Positions 24,815 through 29,703 of a stretch of DNA of 29,703 bases are shown here, piece after piece. Source of the stretch: JBBQIY01 sp964553035 (GTDB lineage Bacteria > Verrucomicrobiota > Kiritimatiellia > RFP12 > UBA3636); NCBI GenBank assembly GCA_964553035.1, contig CAZKJH010000033.1, positions 1 through 29,703 of the forward strand, in the 5' to 3' direction. The position numbers were made by a program, and so were the translations under genes. The notes under the pieces are model-generated. The model ran no database searches, was not told where the DNA came from, and saw nothing but the letters and a program-made list of their open reading frames with translations. Within the stretch, counting starts at the first letter, position 1. Every line of letters begins with the position of its first letter.

Positions 24815-24896
24815 ATTGCACGTCCAACATTATGCGATAAAAGCGTTGCACTTGCAACATAATGCGATAAAAGCGTTGCACTTGCAACATAATGCA
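24815..24896. repeat. 30-bp tandem array carrying inverted-repeat dyads
   Basis: Units start at 24817, 24847 and 24877 (the last truncated at about 24895); the first unit has 4 differences in its leading half and the second and third match where they overlap. At each junction lies a dyad: GTTGCACTTGCAAC at 24845-24858 and 24875-24888 (6-bp arms around CT), and a degenerate ATTGCACGTCCAAC at 24815-24828. The dyads are thus exactly 30 bases apart, close to three helical turns, like a series of operator sites. It lies 125-205 bases upstream of trxA. Confidence 0.85.
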
Positions 24897-24900
24897 AGAT

Positions 24901-24940
24901 ATCGAAAGAGTGATCGCCATATCGAAAGATTGATCGCGAT
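24901..24940. repeat. 20-bp tandem duplication
   Basis: The 20-base units 24901-24920 and 24921-24940 match at 18 of 20 positions (ATCGAAAGA, G or T, TGATCGC, C or G, AT). The second unit ends in the palindrome ATCGCGAT (24933-24940). The array follows directly on the 30-bp array and precedes the MITE by 18 bases. Confidence 0.85.
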
Positions 24941-24958
24941 AGGCGTTTTAGGATCAAG

Positions 24959-25111
24959 CAGCAATTCTAATTATGGTCACAACTCATGGATACGGCGCGC
25001 TCGGAGATCGCGCCCTACCTCGTGAATACATCATTTTGCACTGTTTTCAGGGTAGGGCGGGCTCTCCGAGCACGCCGCTTCAGAGAAGATTTGCCATAAT
25101 TAGAATTGCTG
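24959..25111. mobile_element. MITE copy 2 (153 bp)
   Basis: Second copy of the element at 13570-13723, in the same orientation and differing by a single missing T. The same 18-bp terminal inverted repeats bound it (24959-24976 and 25094-25111). The flanks are a perfect 9-bp direct repeat, AGGATCAAG (24950-24958 and 25112-25120), its own target-site duplication. Different flanking duplications at the two sites show two independent insertions rather than duplication of a larger segment. The remaining 122 bases to the next gene (25112-25233) hold no supported feature. Confidence 0.9.
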
Positions 25112-25233
25112 AGGATCAAGGGGCAGGCATCGTTTTCTCTTCGACGGGCGAGCAGACGCTTGTTCCTCCCCACCAGTGCTTTTTCGTTTCTGATCGGCGG
25201 CCGCCACTGTTTGGAAGCGTTTCGGCATGGGAT

Positions 25234-26085
25234 TCATCGAAGGGGCATTCCCCGGAACTGAGGTCCCGTTGGCTCTGGAAGCTCGACGCTAGTGGTACCT
25301 CGCAGAACCGTTAGGGGAGTGCCGTTGAACTTAAACGTGGCATCCCAGATCTCTTCGGGAAGCGGTTTGCTTGTCTTCTCAAGGACGCACTTATTCCACA
25401 TATCTTTATTCTTAAAGATAATCCTATTTTCGTCGAGGAGTTCGTTTACATTGAGAAAGCCAAGATAAAGGAGGATGACAGGCACACCCATATCGGCGAG
25501 CTTCCAGGCGAAAGCAAAGTGAGTGCTGAGTTGAAAATGCGAAGCGGTCGAGAGTTTTACGTTGTGTGAGAGTTTGAAGCTTTGCGCCTCAGCGTACTCG
25601 TGTAGCGCATCATTCCAGGCGTCGGTGGCATCGGAAAAGCCTTTTTTGATCTGGTTGAGAATCGGTTTCTCTCTTGATCCCGAGTGATCGCTGTTGAGCT
25701 CGCCGATATGTGCTTTGGTCTCGATGAGCAACAGCCCCTTGACGCCGTTGATCGTACACGAGCTGGCAATATCCCAAGTAGGTGTTCGCATACCGGGAGT
25801 TTCGGCCGTCCACCAATTGCGGAGTTCGGTTTTGTGGTCGGGTGATTTGAGGAATCCTGTTATTTCATCGATTCGAATTTCTGCTGGAGCTTCGGGCCCG
25901 CGAGGAGCCCACGTGTCGGAGCTGTCCACTGTCCCATAGCCAGCAATCAGTAGGGAGAAAATTTCAGCCGTTTCCGCGTGCCTGTTGTTGGTCATTTCGA
26001 GACAACGCATTCGGCTTGCGTACTGATCGCTCTGTGGGAAATCGATAGCGGTTTTGATGATCTTGTGTTGGGCCTTATTTTTCAT
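25234..26085 (-). CDS. Uncharacterised protein with PD-(D/E)XK-nuclease-like residues
   Basis: A 283-residue soluble protein of no named family that I recognise. The segment TPTWDIASS (102-109) followed after 16 residues by LLLIETKAH (118-126) has the spacing and hydrophobic strand of a PD-(D/E)XK nuclease core (D105, E122, K124), with E40 in an earlier helix as a possible further metal ligand. A later helix and strand, FAWKLADMGVPVILLYLGFL (190-210 region), would complete the fold. Its ATG overlaps the rimO stop codon (ATGA), so it is translated as part of the NYN-rimO operon. A nuclease role is inferred from these few residues; it could be a degenerate or purely structural relative. Confidence 0.7.
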   Translation of the reverse strand: MKNKAQHKIIKTAIDFPQSDQYASRMRCLEMTNNRHAETAEIFSLLIAGYGTVDSSDTWAPRGPEAPAEIRIDEITGFLKSPDHKTELRNWWTAETPGMRTPTWDIASSCTINGVKGLLLIETKAHIGELNSDHSGSREKPILNQIKKGFSDATDAWNDALHEYAEAQSFKLSHNVKLSTASHFQLSTHFAFAWKLADMGVPVILLYLGFLNVNELLDENRIIFKNKDMWNKCVLEKTSKPLPEEIWDATFKFNGTPLTVLRGTTSVELPEPTGPQFRGMPLR

Positions 26086-27494
26086 GGTGCTTGATATTCA
26101 CAGACGAGATCGTAGTCGTCGCTGTCGATGATCTTAACGTTGATAAAATCGCCAGACTTGGCTTCGGCGGGGACGTCACGGATATAGGATACCCCATCGA
26201 TGTCATCTGGGGCTTGCCCGTAGTTACGACCTTCCCACAAGCCATCATCGTCTTCAGGTGGTACTTCCAGCAATATGCGTGTCAGAGTCCCCACCATGCC
26301 AGCAAGCCTCTTCTTTGCGATTTTGGCTTGGTGCTTCATAATTTTTCGGCGACGGCTTTCCGCAACGATATCATCGGAGTCATCGTCCATATCAAATGCC
26401 GGAGTTCCTTCTTCTGGTGAAAAGGCGAAGGCACCCAGATGGTCGAATTTAACTTGGTTGACAAAGTCGAGGAGATGGTTAAACTGTGCTTCGGTTTCGC
26501 CAGGGAAGCCGACGAGGCAGGTTGTGCGCACGACGATGTCTGGAATGCGGCTACGCAGGTGCTCTGTCATTTCGGGAACCCGCTCGACAGTGTCCGCACG
26601 AAGCATGGCGCGAAGAATATCGGGATGGCTGTGCTGGATTGGAATGTCAAGATAGTGGCAGATGTGGCGACTTGAAGCCATGACATCGAGCAATTCGTCG
26701 GTGACCATCCCCGGGTATCCGTAAAGGAGTCGGATCCAGAAATCACCCTCAAGCGCATCGAGTTTGCGGAGCAGGGCGGCAAGCGAGGTGCCGTCTTTCA
26801 GATCAATACCGTAGCTGGTGACGTCTTGCGCGATGATGTTAATTTCACGGATGCCTTCTTGAAGGATGGCTTTCGCCTCTGTCACGATTTCATCGATGTT
26901 CTTCGACCGTAACTTGCCGCGGATTCCAGGAATGGCGCAGAACGCGCAGGCGTGTTGACAGCCTTCCGCGATCTTTAAGTAGGCGAAAGGACCGCCCGTC
27001 AAAACGAGGCTGGGGATTTTTGATGTGTAAAGATGCGAGGGCGTTTTCGTGGAAACGGCGATGATCTTCTCATCGCCGCTGCTGGCGTTGTAGGCTTGGC
27101 GCACGATCTCAGGGATGTGTTCCAAATCGTCTACACCAATCACGGCATCGACATCGGGGCATGCTTTCAAGATCTTGTCGCGATAGCGTTGCGGGAGACA
27201 CCCCGAGACGACGACTGCCTTGCATTTTCCGTTCTTCTTCAGTTCGCAGGCGCTGAGTATGGACGAGATGGCTTCTTCCCGTGCGTCTTCGATAAAGGCG
27301 CAGGTGTTGACTAGGACAACGTCTGCCTCATCGGTGTCGACTCCGATATTAAAGCCTGCCTGATGGAGTTCGGCCCCCATTACCTGTAGATCTACGAGGT
27401 TTTTGGGGCACCCGAGCGCGACGAATCCGATGGAGATCGGTTCTATGCGTGGTGCTTCGTTAGAGTTCTGTTTTGATTGTTGCTTCTTCGGCAC
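26082..27494 (-). CDS. rimO: Ribosomal protein S12 methylthiotransferase
   Basis: A radical-SAM enzyme that adds a methylthio group to a conserved aspartate of ribosomal protein S12 (Asp88 in E. coli) using two iron-sulfur clusters. The GTG at 27494 is chosen because AGGTGG stands 5 bases upstream and the 470-residue product then fits the family (E. coli 441); the frame is open further upstream but that part lies opposite-phase inside the NYN gene. The UPF0004 domain carries C29 (ALGCPKNLVD), C65 (NTCAFIEDAREE) and C99 (SGCLPQRY). The radical-SAM motif is CQHACAFC (C179, C183, C186). A TRAM domain closes the C-terminus. The PKNLVD version of the first motif distinguishes RimO from MiaB. It overlaps the NYN gene by 35 bases and the next gene by 4. 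Confidence 0.92.
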   Translation of the reverse strand: MPKKQQSKQNSNEAPRIEPISIGFVALGCPKNLVDLQVMGAELHQAGFNIGVDTDEADVVLVNTCAFIEDAREEAISSILSACELKKNGKCKAVVVSGCLPQRYRDKILKACPDVDAVIGVDDLEHIPEIVRQAYNASSGDEKIIAVSTKTPSHLYTSKIPSLVLTGGPFAYLKIAEGCQHACAFCAIPGIRGKLRSKNIDEIVTEAKAILQEGIREINIIAQDVTSYGIDLKDGTSLAALLRKLDALEGDFWIRLLYGYPGMVTDELLDVMASSRHICHYLDIPIQHSHPDILRAMLRADTVERVPEMTEHLRSRIPDIVVRTTCLVGFPGETEAQFNHLLDFVNQVKFDHLGAFAFSPEEGTPAFDMDDDSDDIVAESRRRKIMKHQAKIAKKRLAGMVGTLTRILLEVPPEDDDGLWEGRNYGQAPDDIDGVSYIRDVPAEAKSGDFINVKIIDSDDYDLVCEYQAP

Positions 27495-28299
27495 GTGTAC
27501 CACCTGTTTTTCTAAATTCTTTTCTGCATAGCGAGCAGTAAAAATAGTCCTTGTCCCAGGCTGTTTCCTCCTCGCGACCACAAGTATCGCAGGTGCGGAC
27601 CCTGCGATGATGATCGGAGCGGCACTTGGAGCAGTAGAATTCTTCTCCTGCCCATGTCGTGACCTCCGTTTGTCCGCAAGCTTTGCAGCTTCTGGGAATG
27701 TCTTTGCGCAACAGGCGGATTTCGTCGATATGGTCGTCGAGAAAAAGGGACGGCGAGTCAAACAACCCTGTGTCGGCAAGCAGAGTCGGGCTGCTGACTT
27801 GGTGTTGATCTGTGTTGTTCATTGCCACAAGCATGGTGCGTTTACCCCAGCATTCTCGGACGCGCTTGATCAGGGGCCGATAGTCGGAACTTCCACCGAC
27901 AAGTACACCGATATCGTAGGCATTGGGAATAGCGGCGAAGTGGGTCATCGCAGAGGCGAGGGCGACACCGACGCGGCGGTCGTCACTGACCCCATGTTCA
28001 AGCTTGTGATCCATCTCGAGTACATCGACAGAAAAGCCGCAGTCTGCTTGCAAAAACTGATAGAACGTTCGTTGCTTTGCTGGATTGTAGCCAGCCTTGT
28101 TGATGGAAAGCGTTCCAAAATAGCAGGTGCGGATAACATCGACTTCGGAGACTAAGGTCTCACTGAGCCAATCGCCGATCAAAAGCGGCAACCGCTTGTA
28201 GTCGATTTCAAATCCAGTTTCATCTTTCAAGTCGAATAGAATCTGGCGGCTATGGTAGAACCAGCTCCCATCGACGAAAATCATTGCTTTAAGCGGCAT
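27460..28299 (-). CDS. NYN (PIN-like) domain protein with two zinc ribbons
   Basis: A 279-residue predicted RNA-cleaving or RNA-binding protein. The NYN domain spans about residues 4-180: MIFVDGSWFYHSR with D10, DDRRVGVALASAMTH with D106/D107, and VGGSSDYRPLIKRV with D139 supply the acidic metal site typical of the fold. Two tandem zinc ribbons follow with identical spacing: C205, C208, C223, C226 and C237, C240, C255, C258 (CxxC-x14-CxxC each), apparently a duplication. AGGAG precedes the ATG at 28299. The 3' end overlaps the rimO start by 35 bases, so it heads an operon with rimO and the PD-(D/E)XK-like gene. A link to ribosome or tRNA quality control is suggested only by context. Confidence 0.83.
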   Translation of the reverse strand: MPLKAMIFVDGSWFYHSRQILFDLKDETGFEIDYKRLPLLIGDWLSETLVSEVDVIRTCYFGTLSINKAGYNPAKQRTFYQFLQADCGFSVDVLEMDHKLEHGVSDDRRVGVALASAMTHFAAIPNAYDIGVLVGGSSDYRPLIKRVRECWGKRTMLVAMNNTDQHQVSSPTLLADTGLFDSPSLFLDDHIDEIRLLRKDIPRSCKACGQTEVTTWAGEEFYCSKCRSDHHRRVRTCDTCGREEETAWDKDYFYCSLCRKEFRKTGGTRAEEATIKTEL

Positions 28300-28428
28300 T
28301 GTGAACTCCTATTTGACTAATATTTTTTCCTGTGCTAGCAATTCTGTTCAATTCAAATGGTTTAGAGCATACTGGACAGAAACGGATACCGTGGACGAAT
28401 TGAATTTTCGGGGGAGTTTTACACAGAT
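28300..28428. other. Promoter region of the NYN-rimO operon
   Basis: Non-coding. It contains the 5' side of the leftward operon. The arms TTCAATTC (28347-28354) and GAATTGAA (28397-28404) are an 8-bp inverted repeat 42 bases apart. No -35/-10 pair on the minus strand is good enough to call. Confidence 0.3.
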
Positions 28429-28536
28429 ATGTTGAGACCCCAACGTTGTGAATGGGGTGAATTCTACCAAAAACTATATCCTAGCGCAAGAGGGTTGAGC
28501 GTACAACTCGTAAAGAAAAATGTAGGAAAAATGTAA
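28429..28536 (+). CDS. Possible 35-residue small protein
   Basis: An ATG at 28429 opens a 35-codon frame ending in TAA at 28534-28536. GGGGGAG (28410-28416) lies upstream but 12 bases away, longer than ideal. The product begins MLRPQRCEWGEFYQKLY and is basic, with no membrane segment or known motif. A terminator-like hairpin follows at 28555. The frame could be chance; it is listed because it is the only reading frame in a 418-base gap and is followed by a terminator. Confidence 0.25.
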   Translation: MLRPQRCEWGEFYQKLYPSARGLSVQLVKKNVGKM

Positions 28537-28554
28537 TCAGTCCCGAAAAACTAA

Positions 28555-28577
28555 CACCTAACGGGTGCGTTTTTTTT
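28555..28577 (+). terminator. Terminator-like hairpin with T8 tract
   Basis: CACC (28555-28558) pairs with GGTG (28564-28567), extended by one T-G wobble, and eight T residues follow (28570-28577) after CG. The stem is short, so it may be weak, but the T-tract is clear. It would end rightward transcription from the 28429 region and insulate the EamA gene. Confidence 0.45.
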
Positions 28578-28596
28578 CACCTGTTTTTTTTAAACT

Positions 28597-28624
28597 TTAT
28601 AGTGACAGCGATAGTTGGTAGAAT
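28597..28624 (+). promoter_or_regulatory. Possible promoter of the EamA transporter gene
   Basis: TAGAAT (28619-28624) is a good -10 box; TTTATA (28597-28602), 16 bases upstream, matches the -35 consensus at 4 of 6 positions. The leader of about 85 bases includes AGGAG (28677-28681) placed only 2 bases before an out-of-frame ATG at 28684, which opens a 31-codon frame overlapping the EamA start; this may be a leader peptide or chance. Confidence 0.35.
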
Positions 28625-28717
28625 ATCTGGTTTTTATTTACTGCACTTTCATGAGTTTTCGTCCTGACCGTCGTTTAGGAGAAATGGCTATTGTCAAACA
28701 AACAAACCTGAGAAATA

Positions 28718-29602
28718 ATGAGTCTGCATCCTTGGTTACTTCCTATAGTGCTTTCTGCACTCTGTCTTGGGGTTTATGATCTCTGCCGCAAGCATGCCGT
28801 GCATGATAATTCGGTGGTTGAAGTGCTACTCATTTCAACCAGTTCGGGTGCGTTGATGTTTTTGATCATGACGGCGATCTTCGGTGATTTGCGAGCGAGT
28901 GCTACGTGCTCAATGATTCAGTTCTGCTTACTCTTCGGTAAATCATTGCTGGTGGGGTCGAGCTGGGCGTGCGTCTATCTTGCCATGCGCAAGATGCCGA
29001 TTTCGATTGCCGCTCCCATTCGTGCAACAGCACCGTTTTGGACGGTGCTGGGGGGGCTTCTGCTTTATCATGAAATACCCGGCATCGTGCGTGGGTTTGG
29101 GATGCTGCTTATTCTTTTCGGGTACTATCGGTTTTCGGTGATCGGTGCGCTGGAAGGTTTTTCGCTAAAGCATCGCGATATTCATTTGATTGTCATCGGC
29201 ACGTTACTCGGATCTGTCTCTGCGCTTTACGACAAGTATCTTCTGAATATCCTTCAGATTCCGCCCCAAACCGTGCAGTTTTATTTTTCGATCAACCTCG
29301 TGTTGATTTATGCCATTGCCTTTGGCGCGACGGTCTGGATTCAAGGGGCGCGTCGTCCTCGGTTTGACTGGCGATGGAGCATTCCGATGACGGGGATTCT
29401 TCTCATTCTCTCCGATTTTACCTATTTCCACGCAGTGAGCCTACCCGATGTGCCGATCTCTGTTTTATCACTCTTCCGCCGAAGCAGTATTGTCATCACG
29501 TTCGTGGTCGGTGCGTATTTGTTCCGCGACAAGTTTATGCGTAAAAAGGCGTGGGCCCTGCTGATTATACTCGTTGGTGTCGCAATCATTGCGCTGAACT
29601 GA
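28718..29602 (+). CDS. DMT-superfamily (EamA) transporter
   Basis: An inner-membrane permease of 294 residues with about ten hydrophobic segments arranged as two EamA repeats. The first repeat includes WLLPIVLSALCLGVYDLCRKH and ends with APIRATAPFWTVLGGLLLYHEIP, the typical EamA close; the second starts at HLIVIGTLLGSVSALYDKYLL and ends near the C-terminus with KFMRKKAWALLIILVGVAIIAL. Members export or import amino acids, nucleotide sugars or other metabolites; the substrate cannot be inferred. The ribosome-binding site at GAGA just before ATG 28718 is weak. It is divergent from the NYN operon. Confidence 0.88.
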   Translation: MSLHPWLLPIVLSALCLGVYDLCRKHAVHDNSVVEVLLISTSSGALMFLIMTAIFGDLRASATCSMIQFCLLFGKSLLVGSSWACVYLAMRKMPISIAAPIRATAPFWTVLGGLLLYHEIPGIVRGFGMLLILFGYYRFSVIGALEGFSLKHRDIHLIVIGTLLGSVSALYDKYLLNILQIPPQTVQFYFSINLVLIYAIAFGATVWIQGARRPRFDWRWSIPMTGILLILSDFTYFHAVSLPDVPISVLSLFRRSSIVITFVVGAYLFRDKFMRKKAWALLIILVGVAIIALN

Positions 29603-29612
29603 GTTTTGTGAG

Positions 29613-29703
29613 CTAGTCCTCGGCCCCGACTGAAAGTAATCGGTTAGTGACAGGGGTGTCGGCATTGATGTGCGGATCAGCGAGCCGAAGAGGAAGCCGT
29701 TTG
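29613..29703 (-). CDS. Possible C-terminal end of a convergent gene (partial)
   Basis: One minus-strand frame is open from the right edge to TAG at 29613-29615, just 11 bases past the EamA stop, giving about 29 residues ending TNRLLSVGAED. The placement suits a convergent gene, but another minus-strand frame is also open here and runs on through the EamA gene, so the assignment is tentative. No function can be proposed. Confidence 0.3.
   Translation of the reverse strand, partial: KRLPLRLADPHINADTPVTNRLLSVGAED

Noticed and set aside
24817..24940. CRISPR array
   Set aside because: The 30-bp units are contiguous with no spacers between them, there are fewer than three full units, and no cas gene is present.
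24816..25025. 69-codon plus-strand frame with IKALHLQHNA repeats
   Set aside because: The protein repeat is only the translation of the 30-bp DNA array and the frame runs into the MITE; no ribosome-binding site.
24973..25314. 113-codon plus-strand frame across MITE copy 2
   Set aside because: It begins inside the transposable element and overlaps antisense the end of the 25234-26085 gene; no domain.
27495..27779. Long N-terminal extension of rimO
   Set aside because: The extra 95 codons lie inside the NYN gene's zinc-ribbon coding region in another frame and match no RimO sequence; GTG at 27494 has a good ribosome-binding site.
29468..29665. 65-codon minus-strand frame at the right edge
   Set aside because: Mostly antisense to the EamA gene with a low-complexity Asn/Asp/Arg-rich sequence; the shorter frame ending at 29613 is a better candidate for a convergent gene.

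Overview
The window looks like chromosomal DNA from a Gram-negative bacterium. It carries an outer-membrane chaperone gene (skp/ompH), the lipid A gene lpxD, a LolA-like lipoprotein-sorting protein and an RND-type exporter. A class II, B12-dependent ribonucleotide reductase, a large glycosidase cluster and many intergenic repeats fit the PVC superphylum (Kiritimatiellota, Lentisphaerota or Verrucomicrobiota). That placement is an inference from gene content; there is no rRNA or other marker in the window. No rRNA, tRNA, CRISPR array or transposase gene was found.

Layout. Bases 214-7363 (+) hold envelope and housekeeping genes: skp/ompH, lpxD and galE (lpxD and galE overlap by 4 bases), fucU, nrdJ behind a probable NrdR-controlled promoter, and lysS. 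After a repeat-rich gap (7377-7505) comes a membrane-anchored dual-specificity phosphatase. Bases 8719-17546 (+) form an accessory glycan cluster: a large putative glycosidase, a PIG-L-type deacetylase, an alpha/beta-hydrolase esterase, an MFS transporter and a GH36-like glycosidase. None of the enzymes shows a signal peptide, so the apparent scheme is uptake by the MFS protein followed by cytoplasmic deacylation and hydrolysis. The MFS gene is visibly more AT-rich than its neighbours and sits directly after a small transposable element. pepN (17906-20554) follows.

From 20554 the genes point left. trxA, an RND-superfamily exporter and a LolA-like protein form one probable operon (24691 to 20610). 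Upstream of trxA is a 540-base nest of repeats: a 30-bp tandem array carrying dyads, a 20-bp tandem array, and the second copy of the transposable element. Next is a tightly overlapping trio read leftwards: an NYN-domain protein with two zinc ribbons, rimO, and a protein with PD-(D/E)XK-like residues. A DMT/EamA transporter (28718-29602, +) closes the window, with a possible convergent gene entering from the right edge.

The most notable non-coding finding is a pair of almost identical 153/154-bp elements (13570-13723 and 24959-25111). Each has 18-bp perfect terminal inverted repeats and its own target-site duplication (10 bp and 9 bp), which marks them as recently active MITEs moved by a transposase encoded elsewhere.
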